The translations under genes were made by a program, and so were the position numbers. DNA of 64,000 nucleotides from positions 248,001 through 312,000 of the forward strand of contig NZ_JAMBOL010000001.1 of NCBI RefSeq assembly GCF_023715605.1, written 5' to 3'. This document shows, in pieces, positions 1 to 9,413 of the stretch. Positions within the stretch are counted from its first letter, which is position 1. Each line of letters opens with the position of its first letter. The DNA is from Halalkalibacter oceani (GTDB lineage Bacteria; Bacillota; Bacilli; Bacillales; Bacillaceae_D). The notes under the pieces are model-generated. The model was not told where the DNA came from. It saw only the letters and a list, made by a program, of their open reading frames with translations, and ran no database searches.

Positions 1-1872
1 AAATATAAATCCAAAGAAGAGCAGCAGGCGGAAAATCATCGGAAAATGCTGATTGCGATGGCGAAGGATATCCGCGTCATCCTAATTAAACTGGCGGACA
101 GACTGCACAATATGAGAACGCTGAAGTTCATGCCGCCTGAAAAACAGCGTGTCACCTCGAATGAAACGCTGGAAATATTCGCACCGCTCGCCCATCGTCT
201 CGGGATTTCAACGATCAAATGGGAATTGGAGGATATCGCTCTGCGCTATCTTGATCCCCAGCAATATTACCGGATTGTCAATTTAATGAAGCGCAAACGG
301 GCCGAGCGCGAGGAATATTTATCAGGAGTAATGGAGACGATCTCGAATCATTTGGCAGATGTCCATGTCGAAGCGGAATTGTCCGGGCGTCCGAAGCATA
401 TTTACAGCATCTATCGGAAAATGGTATTGCAAAACAAGCAGTTTAATGAAATCTATGACCTGCTCGCTGTGCGAATTATCGTCAAAAGCATCAAGGACTG
501 CTATGCCGTTTTAGGGGTAATTCATACGTGCTGGAAGCCGATGCCTGGCCGGTTTAAAGACTATATTGCGATGCCGAAGGCCAATATGTATCAATCGCTG
601 CACACGACCGTTGTCGGCCCTCACGGCGATCCGCTTGAGGTACAAATACGGACGGAAGAGATGCACCGCATCGCCGAGTTCGGGGTCGCGGCGCATTGGG
701 CTTACAAGGAAGGCAAAACGGTATCGCCCAATAAAAACACATTTGAGGACAAGCTGAGCTGGTTTCGCGATGTGATCGAGCAGACCGAGACGAATGATGC
801 CCAGGAATTTATGGAATCACTCAAGCTCGATCTCTTTTCGGATATGGTTTTCGTCTTTTCCCCAAAAGGGGATGTCGTCGAACTGCCGGCCGGCTCTGTT
901 CCGCTTGATTTCGCCTACCGCATTCACAGCGAAATCGGCAACCGTTGCATCGGCGCCAAGGTGAACGGAAAAATGGTTCCGCTCGACCATAAGCTGAAGA
1001 CGGGTGATATCGTTGAAATTTTGACATCTAAGCATTCCTACGGACCAAGTCAGGATTGGCTGAAAATTACGAAATCATCGCATGCGAAAAATAAAATAAA
1101 GCAATGGTTTAAAAAAGAACGCAGAGAAGAGAATGTAGAAAAAGGCCGGGAGATGATCGAAAAGGAAATCAAAGCGCTTGATTTTGAGCCGAAGGAGGTG
1201 CTGACCGCCGAAGCGATTCAAGAGGTGGCAAACAAATTCAGCTTTGCCGGCGAGGAAGATATGTTTGCGGCGGTCGGCTACGGCGGCATCAGCGTCAAGC
1301 AAATTGTTAACCGCCTGACGGAGAAGCTCCGCAAGCAGCTTGACCAGGAGCAGGATGACCAGTCGCTGGCCGAAGCATTATCGGATGTGCAAACGACGTA
1401 CCGACCGAAGAAAAAAGTCAACTCGGGCGTCACCGTAAAAGGGGTCGATAATCTTCTGATTCGGCTGTCCCGCTGCTGTACGCCCGTACCCGGTGATGAC
1501 ATTATCGGGTACATTACGAAAGGGCGAGGTGTTTCCATTCATCGCGCTGACTGTCCGAACGTGCAACATGAGGATGTAAAAGGCCGTCTGCTCCCGGTCG
1601 AGTGGGAAGGAACGTCTGAACAAAACAAGTCCTATAATGTGGATATTGAGATTACAGGCTACGACCGTAACGGTCTTTTAAATGAAGTGCTTCACGCAGT
1701 GACGGATTCGCGCACGATTATCAATGCAGTTTCCGGGCGTTCCGATCACCGGCAGAAGCTGGCGATGATTCATATGTCGATATCCATTCGTAATATTGAT
1801 CATCTTCATAAAGTCGTCGAGAAGATTAAGCAGCTTCAGGATATTTATTCCGTACGGCGCGTGATGCATTAA
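1..1872 (+). CDS. relA: Bifunctional (p)ppGpp synthetase/hydrolase Rel, 5' end outside window
   Basis: This enzyme makes and degrades the alarmone (p)ppGpp in the stringent response. The frame is open from base 1, so the start and most of the N-terminal HD hydrolase domain are missing. The visible part begins with the end of the HD domain ([12 protein letters not shown]). It continues with the synthetase domain, whose RFKD motif (550-561) is the version found in bifunctional Rel enzymes, then a TGS domain (about 840-1030), a Cys-Cys containing zinc-finger-like segment ([13 protein letters not shown]) and a C-terminal ACT domain. dtd follows 21 bases downstream, as in B. subtilis. The identification is certain; the truncation is only the window edge. 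Confidence 0.97.
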   Translation, partial: KYKSKEEQQAENHRKMLIAMAKDIRVILIKLADRLHNMRTLKFMPPEKQRVTSNETLEIFAPLAHRLGISTIKWELEDIALRYLDPQQYYRIVNLMKRKRAEREEYLSGVMETISNHLADVHVEAELSGRPKHIYSIYRKMVLQNKQFNEIYDLLAVRIIVKSIKDCYAVLGVIHTCWKPMPGRFKDYIAMPKANMYQSLHTTVVGPHGDPLEVQIRTEEMHRIAEFGVAAHWAYKEGKTVSPNKNTFEDKLSWFRDVIEQTETNDAQEFMESLKLDLFSDMVFVFSPKGDVVELPAGSVPLDFAYRIHSEIGNRCIGAKVNGKMVPLDHKLKTGDIVEILTSKHSYGPSQDWLKITKSSHAKNKIKQWFKKERREENVEKGREMIEKEIKALDFEPKEVLTAEAIQEVANKFSFAGEEDMFAAVGYGGISVKQIVNRLTEKLRKQLDQEQDDQSLAEALSDVQTTYRPKKKVNSGVTVKGVDNLLIRLSRCCTPVPGDDIIGYITKGRGVSIHRADCPNVQHEDVKGRLLPVEWEGTSEQNKSYNVDIEITGYDRNGLLNEVLHAVTDSRTIINAVSGRSDHRQKLAMIHMSISIRNIDHLHKVVEKIKQLQDIYSVRRVMH

Positions 1873-1893
1873 TGGAATGAGAGGATTGGTAAG

Positions 1894-2334
1894 ATGAAAG
1901 TTGTGCTGCAACGGACGAAGCAGGCCTCTGTCGAAGTAAACAATGAAGTGGTCGGGAAAATAGAGGCCGGGCTGACTTTGCTCGTTGGGATCACCCACGA
2001 AGATACGAATGCGGATGCCGATTATTTAGCGGAGAAAATTGCGCATTTGCGGATTTTTGAAGATGAAAACGGGAAAATGAATCATTCTATTCTGGAAGCG
2101 GGCGGACAAATTTTGTCGGTATCTCAATTTACGCTGTACGGCGATTGCCGGAAAGGAAGAAGACCTAACTTCATGGAAGCGGCCAAACCGGACCAGGCTG
2201 AGCCGCTTTATCAGTATTTCAACAATGCGCTTAAGTCACGCGGGCTTCATGTCGAAACGGGAAGCTTCGGAGCGATGATGAATGTCGCGCTCGTCAATGA
2301 CGGCCCGGTTACGTTGATTCTCGAAAGCAGATAA
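1894..2334 (+). CDS. dtd: D-aminoacyl-tRNA deacylase
   Basis: It hydrolyses D-amino acids (D-Tyr and others) and mischarged Gly from tRNA, acting as a trans-editing factor in the cytoplasm. The 146 residues match the normal DTD length. Both signature motifs are present: SQFTLYGD near residue 78 and the cis-Pro loop NDGPVT near residue 134. The gene lies just behind rel with a short spacer carrying GAGAGGATTGG, so it is probably co-transcribed with it. This rel-dtd pairing is typical of Firmicutes. Confidence 0.96.
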   Translation: MKVVLQRTKQASVEVNNEVVGKIEAGLTLLVGITHEDTNADADYLAEKIAHLRIFEDENGKMNHSILEAGGQILSVSQFTLYGDCRKGRRPNFMEAAKPDQAEPLYQYFNNALKSRGLHVETGSFGAMMNVALVNDGPVTLILESR

Positions 2335-2496
2335 ATACGAAGCTGCTGAAAAAGTGCGATTTTCATTTTCTCGAGTTACGAAAAAGGAAGTTATTCAGTG
2401 GCCTCATAATTACGCACCTTTCGTCTATTCTCCATGTAAGATTTTTGCTGTTATTGGCCATGATAATAGAAAAAGTCAAGGAGAGGGTGAATAGAC

Positions 2497-2673
2497 GTGC
2501 GAGCGAATCACCGTCAACAAATGCATGCCAATCAGAAGCATGCGATTTTTTCTATTGATTATCACAGCTTTCTTGATAAAGAACAACAGGCCAGTCATAT
2601 CGAACTGGCAAATGAATTCGGATTATCATTACGGGAGGTACAGCTTCTTAAAAAGAAATTGAACCGCAATTAA
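2497..2673 (+). CDS. Small helix-turn-helix-like protein (58 aa)
   Basis: A short GTG-started reading frame has a good Shine-Dalgarno sequence (AAGGAGAGGGTGA) seven bases upstream. The second half (ELANEFGLSLREVQLLKKKL) looks like a single helix-turn-helix of the sigma-70 region 4 type; the first half is basic and rich in His and Gln. B. subtilis carries a small gene (yrzK) at about the same place upstream of hisS, but I cannot confirm orthology by eye. The stop codon is directly followed by the hisS leader promoter. The function is unknown. Confidence 0.7.
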   Translation: MRANHRQQMHANQKHAIFSIDYHSFLDKEQQASHIELANEFGLSLREVQLLKKKLNRN

Positions 2674-2677
2674 GCTA

Positions 2678-2706
2678 TTGACAGCGATCCCGAACATCCG
2701 TATGAT
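2678..2706 (+). promoter_or_regulatory. Sigma-A promoter of the hisS-aspS T-box transcript
   Basis: A consensus -35 TTGACA (2678-2683) and -10 TATGAT (2701-2706) are separated by 17 bases. The T-box leader of hisS begins directly downstream, so this is the expected start of the hisS-aspS transcript. Confidence 0.8.
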
Positions 2707-2711
2707 TGGTA

Positions 2712-2979
2712 TGAACTTATATGTAAAACCATTCCGAGGACAAGGCATGTCGTTAAGAGAACAGGTAGTAAAGAGAGGAGAGGCCGTGGCTGAAAGCCTT
2801 CCCTATCTGCTTAGTGATGAACACCTTTGAGGAGTTTTTCTGAACGGAAACTAGTAGGAAAAGACGTAGACAGGCGTTAACTGTGTAAAGCGGGAGCGAT
2901 TATTTGGCTCCAATTAGGGTGGCACCACGGGTATAACTCTCGTCCCTGATGATTAATCATCAGGGATGGGAGTTTTTTT
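2712..2979 (+). ncRNA. T-box leader, histidine specifier
   Basis: This tRNA-sensing leader controls hisS-aspS. The conserved T-box AGGGTGGCACCACGG is at 2916-2930 and is followed by a strong intrinsic terminator (2936-2979, with a seven-T run). The specifier loop reads GAA-CAC, with the His codon CAC at 2822-2824, so uncharged tRNA-His would promote read-through. An AAGAGAGGAGAGG element upstream of the specifier fits the GA motif of stem I. The leader ends about 200 bases before the hisS start because a repeat element lies between. Confidence 0.93.
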
Positions 2980-2981
2980 AG

Positions 2982-3171
2982 CTTTATAAGAAAAGCCGCT
3001 GCGCGGTTTTCTTATAAAGTATAAAGTATGCGGGTTAAATCGAAGAAGAGCGACGGCTCCACGCGTTACATGCTGGACGAAACGAAACCCGCTTTTCGTC
3101 CAGCACAACCCCATGTAACGGCTTCGCACGTCGCTTCTTAAGAAAAGCCGCTGCGCGGTTTTCTTAAAAGG
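2982..3171 (+). repeat. Palindromic repeat family A, copy 1
   Basis: The spacer between the T-box terminator and the hisS ribosome-binding site consists of nested palindromes. A near-perfect hairpin at 2982-3019 (core AAGAAAAGCCGCTGCGCGG) is repeated almost exactly at 3139-3166. Between them lies a long hairpin (3049-3133) whose ends read GCGACGGCTCCACGCG and CGGCTTCGCACGTCGC. Related copies occur near 15.3 kb, 18.4 kb and 18.7 kb. It has no open frame of its own and looks like a mobile or REP-like intergenic element. Confidence 0.8.
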
Positions 3172-3180
3172 AGGAAGGCA

Positions 3181-4461
3181 ATGAGCATTCAAATTCCACG
3201 GGGAACCCAGGATATTCTCCCCGGTGAAGTAGAAATTTGGCAGCATATTGAGGCGACGGCCAAGGAAGTGTGTCGTCAGTATAATTATCACGAAATCCGC
3301 ACGCCGATCTTTGAACATACTGATTTATTTCAGCGTGGAGTCGGTGATACGACTGATATTGTGCAAAAAGAGATGTACACATTTGAGGATCGTGGTGGAC
3401 GGAGCATTACATTGCGTCCTGAAGGGACAGCCGCAGTCGTCCGTTCCTATGTTGAGAAGAAGCTTTACGGCCAGGCGAATCAGCCGACGAAGCTCTTTTA
3501 CCAAGGACCGATGTTTCGCTATGAGCGGCCACAGGCCGGACGGATGAGACAATTTGTCCAGTTTGGCGTCGAGGCGCTTGGAAGTGCTGATCCGGCGATT
3601 GATGCTGAGGTGCTGGCGCTTGTGATGAGCATTTACGCCAAGCTTGGGTTAAAGAACGTCAAGCTTGTCATTAACAGCCTTGGTGATAAAGAAAGCCGTC
3701 AGGCACACCGCCAGGCACTCGTTGATCATTTCAAGCCGAGCATAGCGGAATTTTGCAGTGACTGCCAGGAACGGTTGGAGAAAAACCCTCTTCGCATCCT
3801 GGACTGTAAAAAGGACCGCGAACATCCGCTGATGGGGACGGCACCATCGATTCTTGATTACTTAAATGAAGAATCACAAAGCTATTTTACCCAGGTGAAA
3901 GCGTATCTTGATGCGCTCGATATTCCGTATGTCGTTGACCCGACTCTCGTCCGTGGTCTTGATTATTACTACCATACAGCATTTGAAGTGATGATCGACG
4001 GCGAGGGCTTCGGCGCGATTACGACAATTTGCGGTGGCGGACGCTATACGGGGCTTGTCGAGGATATCGGCGGACCGTCGACACCGGGAATCGGCTTTGC
4101 GTTCAGTATCGAGCGTGTCATTATGGCCTTAAAGGCGCAGAAAGTTCCGTTGCCTGTCAGCACGGAGCTTGACTGTTACGTCGTTTCTTTAGGAGAAAAA
4201 GCAAAGGCAAAAGCGGTTGAACTGCTCTATCAGCTGCGCGCTGCCGGCATTTCCAGCGACAAAGATTACCTCGACAAAAAAATGAAAGCCCAGCTGAAGG
4301 CTGCTGATCGGCTAAACGCTCGTTATACGGCGATTCTCGGCGATGATGAGCTGGAGAAAGGCTTGATTGTTGTCAAGCAGATGGAATCAGGTGAACAAGA
4401 GGAAGTCGAACTCGAATCCTTTATTCAATATATGAAACAGCATACACAGGGAGGCAATTAA
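3181..4461 (+). CDS. hisS: Histidyl-tRNA synthetase
   Basis: A class II synthetase charging tRNA-His. Its 426 residues are the usual bacterial length. Motif 2 (RYERPQ, residues 113-118), the histidine-specific loop VRGLDYY (257-263) and motif 3 near [10 protein letters not shown] are all visible, followed by the C-terminal anticodon-binding domain. The start ATG follows AAAGGAGGAAGGCA. The gene is preceded by a His T-box and followed after one base by aspS, giving the classical T-box-hisS-aspS operon. Confidence 0.98.
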   Translation: MSIQIPRGTQDILPGEVEIWQHIEATAKEVCRQYNYHEIRTPIFEHTDLFQRGVGDTTDIVQKEMYTFEDRGGRSITLRPEGTAAVVRSYVEKKLYGQANQPTKLFYQGPMFRYERPQAGRMRQFVQFGVEALGSADPAIDAEVLALVMSIYAKLGLKNVKLVINSLGDKESRQAHRQALVDHFKPSIAEFCSDCQERLEKNPLRILDCKKDREHPLMGTAPSILDYLNEESQSYFTQVKAYLDALDIPYVVDPTLVRGLDYYYHTAFEVMIDGEGFGAITTICGGGRYTGLVEDIGGPSTPGIGFAFSIERVIMALKAQKVPLPVSTELDCYVVSLGEKAKAKAVELLYQLRAAGISSDKDYLDKKMKAQLKAADRLNARYTAILGDDELEKGLIVVKQMESGEQEEVELESFIQYMKQHTQGGN

Positions 4462-4462
4462 G

Positions 4463-6250
4463 ATGATTGGAAGAACACATCATTGTGGCGAGCTTCGCCC
4501 CGAGCATGTAGGTGAAAAGGTTCAGCTGAAAGGCTGGGTTCAGACGAGACGCGATTTAGGCCAGGTGATTTTTCTTGATGTTCGTGACCGTTCCGGCATT
4601 GTCCAGGTCGTGTTCAGTCCGGAAGTGGACAAGGGCGCCCTTGAGACGGCCGAGCGAATTCGCAGCGAGTATGTCATTGATATTGAAGGCACCGTTGTAG
4701 AGCGTGATCCTAATACAGTCAATGAGAAAATCGAAACAGGGACGATTGAAGTTCAGGCTCATAAGGTGGACATTCTCAATGCCGCTAAAGCGCTCCCGTT
4801 TCAAATTGAAGCGGATACGGAGGCTTCAGAGGATGTCCGCTTAAAATACCGTTATCTCGACCTGCGTCGTCCTGACATGCAGGAGACATTCAAGCTGCGT
4901 CATAAGGCAACGAAACTGATCCGTGACTTCCTGGACGAAGCTGCTTTTATGGAAATCGAAACGCCGATGCTGACGAAGAGCACGCCTGAAGGAGCGCGTG
5001 ATTATTTAGTGCCAAGCCGGGTTCATCACGGCAAGTTTTACGCATTGCCGCAATCTCCGCAACTGTTCAAGCAATTGCTGATGGTTTCCGGGTTTGAACG
5101 TTATTATCAAATTGTCCGCTGCTTCCGCGATGAAGATTTGCGCGCCGACCGTCAGCCGGAGTTTACTCAGGTTGATATTGAGACATCCTTCATGGACAAA
5201 GAAGATTTGCTGGCGATGACAGAGCAGATGATGGCCCGCATTCTTAAGGAAACAAAGAATGTCGAGCTGACATTGCCATTCCCGCGTTTAACATATGAAG
5301 AAGCGATGAACCGTTTTGGCTCGGACAAGCCTGATCTGCGCTTTGATATGGAACTTGTTGAGTTGTCAGAGATCGTCAAGGATTCTCCGTTTAAAGTATT
5401 CCAAGGGGCGCTTGCTGCCGGTGGAATCGTAAAAGGCCTTAATCTGAAAGGGGGAGCAGACAAGCTGTCCCGTAAAGAGATTGATGCGTTAACAGATTTC
5501 GTGAAACAATATGGAGCAAAAGGTCTTGCCTGGCTCAAGGTCGAAGAAGACGGCCTGAAAGGACCGATTGCCAAGTTTTTTGAAGGCGAGCTTGAACAGG
5601 CTTTGCGTGAGGCGATGGGAGCCGAACCGGGAGATCTTTTATTCTTCGGGGCAGATAAAAAGCAGGTTGTGTTTGACAGCTTAGGCGCTCTCCGCTTAAA
5701 ATTCGGCAAGCAGTTTGATTTAATTGATTCATCGCAATTCAATTTCCTCTGGGTCGTTGATTTCCCATTGGTCGAATATGATGAAGAAGCGAAACGCTAT
5801 GTCGCCCTGCATCATCCGTTCACAAGTCCGAAGAAAGAGGATCTCGAGCTGCTGGCGAGCGATCCAGACAGCGTACGTGCGGACGCTTACGATTTAGTGT
5901 TAAACGGCTATGAGCTTGGTGGAGGTTCCCAGCGGATTTATAAGCGTGACATTCAGGAGCAAATGTTTCATGCGCTCGGTTTCTCAAAGGAGGAAGCGCA
6001 GGAGCAATTCGGCTTCCTTCTAAATGCTTTTGAATACGGAACACCACCGCATGGCGGAATAGCACTCGGTCTCGACCGATTGATTATGCTGCTTGCCGGT
6101 CGGACGAATTTACGTGACACGATTGCTTTCCCGAAAACAGCAAGCGCGAGCTGTCTTTTAACAGAGGCGCCGGGAGAAGTAAGCGTTGAACAACTGATTG
6201 ACTTGAATTTATCTGTCATCGGTCAAAAAGCTGAAAAGGTCAATGTGTAA
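4463..6250 (+). CDS. aspS: Aspartyl-tRNA synthetase
   Basis: A class IIb synthetase charging tRNA-Asp. The 595 residues comprise an N-terminal OB-fold anticodon-binding domain, the catalytic core with motif 2 ([16 protein letters not shown], about residue 218), the bacterial GAD insertion (about 290-420) and motif 3 (ALGLDRL, about 535). Its start lies one base after the hisS stop, with the ribosome site (GGAGGCAATTAAG) overlapping the hisS end, so translation is coupled and both genes share the His T-box. Confidence 0.98.
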   Translation: MIGRTHHCGELRPEHVGEKVQLKGWVQTRRDLGQVIFLDVRDRSGIVQVVFSPEVDKGALETAERIRSEYVIDIEGTVVERDPNTVNEKIETGTIEVQAHKVDILNAAKALPFQIEADTEASEDVRLKYRYLDLRRPDMQETFKLRHKATKLIRDFLDEAAFMEIETPMLTKSTPEGARDYLVPSRVHHGKFYALPQSPQLFKQLLMVSGFERYYQIVRCFRDEDLRADRQPEFTQVDIETSFMDKEDLLAMTEQMMARILKETKNVELTLPFPRLTYEEAMNRFGSDKPDLRFDMELVELSEIVKDSPFKVFQGALAAGGIVKGLNLKGGADKLSRKEIDALTDFVKQYGAKGLAWLKVEEDGLKGPIAKFFEGELEQALREAMGAEPGDLLFFGADKKQVVFDSLGALRLKFGKQFDLIDSSQFNFLWVVDFPLVEYDEEAKRYVALHHPFTSPKKEDLELLASDPDSVRADAYDLVLNGYELGGGSQRIYKRDIQEQMFHALGFSKEEAQEQFGFLLNAFEYGTPPHGGIALGLDRLIMLLAGRTNLRDTIAFPKTASASCLLTEAPGEVSVEQLIDLNLSVIGQKAEKVNV

Positions 6251-6262
6251 GTAAAAGGAAAA

Positions 6263-6313
6263 AAGGCTGGGCACCCGGGCTGCATTAACGCAGCTCAGGT
6301 CGCTCAGCCTTTA
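6263..6313. terminator. Convergent terminator between aspS and the 6.3-kb gene
   Basis: The arms GGCTGGGC and GCTCAGCC enclose a smaller internal stem, with A and T tracts on the two sides. It lies where aspS and the minus-strand gene converge and overlaps the last codons of the latter, so it may stop transcripts from both sides. Confidence 0.6.
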
Positions 6314-6590
6314 ATTGTTGATAAGCTTGAACGAGCTGTTTCGGCTCTTCTTTAATATAAAAGGTGCGCACGCCCTGGCTTGTATGCAAATAGAGAAAGC
6401 CGAATGCGTCTTTGTCCGGTTTTTTGCGGAATGAAATATCAAATACGGAGGTCAGGGGGAACGTATCATTTTTGACGGTGATCTGATCCTCAAATAGCTT
6501 CATATCAAAAGATGTCTCAACAATGCGTTTTTCTGTCCAGCCAATTTCCTGGCGGACTTCAATGCAGCGCTGAACGGCAAGAAGAGTCAT
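6285..6590 (-). CDS. Hypothetical protein (101 aa), beta-rich, PH-like
   Basis: I do not recognise this protein with confidence. It has no signal peptide or membrane segment. The alternating hydrophobic pattern (VETSFDMKLFEDQITV, TFPLTSVFDISFRKK, FGFLYLHTSQG, RTFYIKEEP) followed by a final helix (LVQAYQQLK) resembles small bacterial PH-like domains. The start has GAAAGGAAACTGGTG upstream. It converges on aspS and is divergent from the 6S RNA gene. Codon use matches its neighbours, so it is probably a genuine gene. Confidence 0.65.
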   Translation of the reverse strand: MTLLAVQRCIEVRQEIGWTEKRIVETSFDMKLFEDQITVKNDTFPLTSVFDISFRKKPDKDAFGFLYLHTSQGVRTFYIKEEPKQLVQAYQQLKAERPELR

Positions 6591-6693
6591 AAGGTCACCA
6601 GTTTCCTTTCTTAAACATATAGGCTATCTATCACTTTACCACAGGAATGAAAATCGTCCAAATGATTCATTTGTGGAAAATTCTGAAATTATA

Positions 6694-6722
6694 TTGACAG
6701 AGTGTTAAGATCTTGCTAAGAT
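6694..6722 (+). promoter_or_regulatory. Sigma-A promoter of 6S RNA
   Basis: TTGACA (6694-6699), a 17-base spacer and TAAGAT (6717-6722) form a near-consensus housekeeping promoter. The 6S RNA begins about ten bases downstream. Confidence 0.8.
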
Positions 6723-6731
6723 ATCATTAAA

Positions 6732-6922
6732 TCGGTAAGAGTCCTGAGATGTACGTGAAGACTGACTGTTTTGAGCCAACACTTTTTGAACGGGAGCCAC
6801 CGTTGAGTACTGGATTACATGCCTTGTCTGCAAGGACGTAAAAAGGTAAGCACATGGCACCCACCTGCCGACGCAGGTTCAAAGCTAAAGGATCAAACGG
6901 CATTTTCGGGATTCTTACTCTA
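6732..6922 (+). ncRNA. bsrA: 6S RNA (BsrA-type)
   Basis: 6S RNA binds the sigma-A RNA polymerase holoenzyme and moderates transcription. In B. subtilis bsrA lies between aspS and tcdA (yrvM), which is exactly the position here. The ends can form the terminal closing stem: AAGAGTCC (6737-6744) pairs with GGATTCTT (6909-6916) with one G-U pair. The ~190-base span has no open frame and matches the known length. A consensus promoter precedes it and a terminator follows at 6938-6984. End positions are approximate. Confidence 0.85.
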
Positions 6923-6937
6923 CATAGGAATGGTGCG

Positions 6938-6984
6938 GAAGATGCCTCAAAAGCGTTTGAAACCTTTTGAGGCATCTTCTTTGT
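6938..6984 (+). terminator. Terminator downstream of 6S RNA
   Basis: A perfect 16-base stem (GAAGATGCCTCAAAAG and its complement) with a ten-base loop and a short T tract, about 16 bases past the end of the 6S RNA. Confidence 0.75.
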
Positions 6985-7030
6985 GTAAGAAGGAAGGGAC
7001 ATAAGTATTTCAACTATGAATATCCGAACA

Positions 7031-7219
7031 AGAGGCTGTGACAAAAGGTTGTTTTTTTTACCTTTTGTCACAGCCTTTAAGCAATGAGCGGTACCGCCAC
7101 GATCTTTTAAAGGCCGTTGTGAGTGGGTTTCTCACAACGGCCTTGTGGCGTGTGAAGCCATTGCCAGTAGATCCAAAGCTAGTTTTGTCTCAAGCTCATC
7201 AGACAAAACGGCTTTGAGA
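7031..7219 (+). repeat. Repeat family B, copy 1
   Basis: The element starts with a perfect hairpin (AGGCTGTGACAAAAGG, 7033-7048, pairing with 7061-7076). It continues with TAAGCAATGAGCG, a CGCCAC...GTGGCG outer stem around an inner GGCCGTTGTGAG hairpin, then GTGAAGCCATTGCC and TTTTGTCTCAAGC. A second copy with the same order lies at 52046-52212, and an inverted partial copy at 18525-18612. No coding capacity is visible; it is MITE-like. Confidence 0.8.
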
Positions 7220-7426
7220 CTTGATTTTCCGGAGATAGTCCTGTCGGTGTGGTATTCCTCCAGTGCCACGTTGGTCAGTTTTTTTCAGATTCATGGCAGC
7301 AAAAACAAGCATCGTCTGCATGGAATTTTTTTCGTGTCCTTCAGGATCGTCCAACGCATCCTGCCATGTGGCGTTGGACCACTTATATGATAAAAAAACT
7401 GAATACCTGTCTTTATTTGGTCCCAC
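7199..7426 (-). mobile_element. Decayed transposase tail (IS1182-like)
   Basis: A minus-strand frame of 75 residues carries NSMQTMLVFAAMNLKKT. This resembles the C-terminal end of IS1182-type transposases (MQxxLxFAxMNLKKL). The rest of the transposase and its DDE motif are missing. A second fragment with NSMQAMLGFAAM lies at 10416-10540. Both sit beside palindromic repeats, so this 1-kb gap appears to be an insertion-sequence graveyard. The family assignment is from memory of the motif. Confidence 0.45.
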
Positions 7427-7642
7427 TAAAAAAAGCGGACGGGATGGGAGGGTCGACTCCTGCAGGAGGGAAGGGCAGGTTGAAATCCACCGGCTTGCCG
7501 GTTAGTTCAACGAGCGACAGCAGGTCGATCTGCTGTCGATTGTTCGGTTGCCAAATGCCAAGGCAGCCTTGCGCTTCCGCATTTTGCTGTGGTATAGTCA
7601 TTTTCGATAAACGTTTGCTAGTGAGACGGAAGGAGTAATGAC
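7427..7642. other. Intergenic stretch upstream of tcdA
   Basis: No gene or convincing regulatory element is visible apart from the tcdA ribosome site (ACGGAAGGAG, about 7627-7636). The frames here have no ribosome sites and run across decayed insertion-sequence material. Confidence 0.5.
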
Positions 7643-8404
7643 ATGCTACATCAGTTTTCTCGAAATGAATTGGCTATCGGCCATGACGGGCTGGAGGTGC
7701 TGAAAGGAAGCACGGTAGCCGTGCTCGGCATTGGAGGGGTCGGGTCTTTCTCGGCGGAAGCTTTAGCCCGCTCAGGCGTAGGCCGCCTCGTCCTTGTCGA
7801 TAAGGATGATGTTGATATTACAAATGTGAACAGGCAAATACACGCGCTGCTTTCCACGGTCGGCCGTCCGAAGGTTGAATTAATGGAAGAGCGTATTAAA
7901 GATATCAACCCCGATTGTGAAGTGATCGCCTTAAAGATGTTTTACACAGAGGAGACGTATCAGCAGTTTTTTGAGTATGGACTTGATTATGTAATCGATG
8001 CGAGTGATACGATTTCTTATAAGATTCACTTAATGAAACAATGTCTCGAACGAAACATTCCGATTATTTCCAGTATGGGAGCGGCGAATAAAATGGATCC
8101 GACCCGACTGCGAATTGCAGATATTTCTAAAACGAGCTATGATCCGATTGCGAAGGTCATTCGGACGAAGCTGAGGAAAGACGGGATTCGCAAAGGAATT
8201 GAGGTTGTCTTTTCCGACGAGCAGCCGATCAAGATTAGAGAGGACATCCGCAAGGAAATTGTGCCGGAAGCGGCTGAACAAGGCCCGATCCGTAAAGCGA
8301 AGATGCCACCTTCCTCCAACGCGTTCGTTCCGTCTGTCGCCGGGCTTATTATGGCAGGTCATGTGATTACCCGCCTTCTGGACGGGATTGAGATTAACCG
8401 CTAA
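7643..8404 (+). CDS. tcdA: tRNA threonylcarbamoyladenosine dehydratase
   Basis: An E1/ThiF-like ATP-dependent enzyme that cyclises t6A37 of tRNA to ct6A. The nucleotide-binding loop GIGGVGS (29-35) and the VDKDDVDITNVNRQ segment (52-65) are intact. The C-terminal RKAKMPPSSNAFVPS region is typical of the TcdA (YrvM/CsdL) branch. The 253 residues match the family. B. subtilis has the same neighbourhood (aspS, 6S RNA, yrvM, then yrvN). The ribosome site is AGACGGAAGGAG. Confidence 0.93.
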   Translation: MLHQFSRNELAIGHDGLEVLKGSTVAVLGIGGVGSFSAEALARSGVGRLVLVDKDDVDITNVNRQIHALLSTVGRPKVELMEERIKDINPDCEVIALKMFYTEETYQQFFEYGLDYVIDASDTISYKIHLMKQCLERNIPIISSMGAANKMDPTRLRIADISKTSYDPIAKVIRTKLRKDGIRKGIEVVFSDEQPIKIREDIRKEIVPEAAEQGPIRKAKMPPSSNAFVPSVAGLIMAGHVITRLLDGIEINR

Positions 8405-8480
8405 AGCAAAAAAACAGCAGGTTCGTTCTGCGCACGAGCCTCGGCCGGCATGGCGCAGACTTACTTGCTGTTCTAAAGAA
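8405..8480. terminator. Convergent hairpin between tcdA and the RsfA-like gene
   Basis: An AACAGCA...TGCTGTT outer stem encloses TCTGCGCA...GGCGCAGA, flanked by an A tract on the left. It separates two convergent genes and could terminate both. The inner sequence resembles other GC-rich intergenic hairpins of this genome. Confidence 0.5.
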
Positions 8481-8482
8481 AA

Positions 8483-9106
8483 TTATTTTGCCACTCTTTC
8501 CAGATTACCGTTCTTATCCATTTTGAACGTGGAAGCCGGTAACCCTTCTTCCTCCTCAAGCAGGGCCATTCTTCTTGCCCGATTCATAATTTGAATAAGA
8601 GATTGATAATCCTCTTCAATAATACTACTATCCTGTTTCATTTTCTGAAGCTCTTTTTCCAGCTCCTGATTCCGTTCCTGCAGCTTCTCATTCTCCTGCT
8701 GCAAACGTTCAATTTTTTTCTGCAGGGCAGCCGTTTCCTGATTGGTGTGGGTCAGCGTCTGCAAGTAATCAATCACTTTCTCGAGCGACATCTCGCTATC
8801 TAGTGAACCGGCCGGTTGGGATGGGGGCGCAGGGTTCCACATCGTCCGCACAGGCGGATAATAAGAAAAGGAAGCGGCCCGTTTCCGTTCTTTTCTTTCC
8901 TTTTTCGCTTCTGCGATCTCTTTTATATAGCGATTTCGAACGACCGCATTCCAGCGGAATCCGCAAGCGGCCGACGTCCGGTTTAATTCATCTCCCACTT
9001 CATCAAATGCGCGCAGCTGTGTGCTTCCTTCCCGAATATGGGTCAAAACGGTTTCAGCAAGCAATACATCATCTTCATGCGACCAGGCATCTTGTCTAAC
9101 TTTCAT
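8483..9106 (-). CDS. RsfA-family sporulation transcription regulator
   Basis: A Myb/SANT-like N-terminal domain ([15 protein letters not shown] ... [15 protein letters not shown], residues 3-60) is followed by a basic linker and a long coiled coil (about 120-185, heptads of Leu, Gln and Glu). This is the layout of RsfA and YlbO, prespore-specific modulators of the sigma-F and sigma-G regulons in B. subtilis. I place the start at the second Met, because the GGAG of the ribosome site touches an upstream ATG nine bases earlier. Which paralogue it is cannot be told by eye. Confidence 0.85.
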   Translation of the reverse strand: MKVRQDAWSHEDDVLLAETVLTHIREGSTQLRAFDEVGDELNRTSAACGFRWNAVVRNRYIKEIAEAKKERKERKRAASFSYYPPVRTMWNPAPPSQPAGSLDSEMSLEKVIDYLQTLTHTNQETAALQKKIERLQQENEKLQERNQELEKELQKMKQDSSIIEEDYQSLIQIMNRARRMALLEEEEGLPASTFKMDKNGNLERVAK

Positions 9107-9413
9107 TCTGTTCATCTCCTTTTTTTATCACTAAAAACGTCTTGCTACAAATCATTTCCAGAAATCCTTTGTTTTATACAAGGATGATAGAGCTCGAACC
9201 AATGTGGAAACATTTCGCTTGGTTTTAAAAGCAACTATCCGAAGTCGTTGTCGGTTGTGTCCTGATTCACACTAGTATTCTCGAAAAGCCGCAAAAGTGA
9301 AATAAGCGCATACATGCGGCTCGTGCTGCGTTTTTCTATCATTCTCTCAGGGAGGAAATTTGGCGATTGATGGAGAAGCTAGTAGATGACTGAATGAAAT
9401 GGAGGAAAAGAAG
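9107..9413. promoter_or_regulatory. Divergent intergenic region, RsfA-like gene / SDR gene
   Basis: About 300 bases hold the promoters of two divergent genes. There is a GCCGC...GCGGC inverted repeat near 9290-9332 followed by a short T tract. I see no clear operator and no small gene with a ribosome site. Confidence 0.4.
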
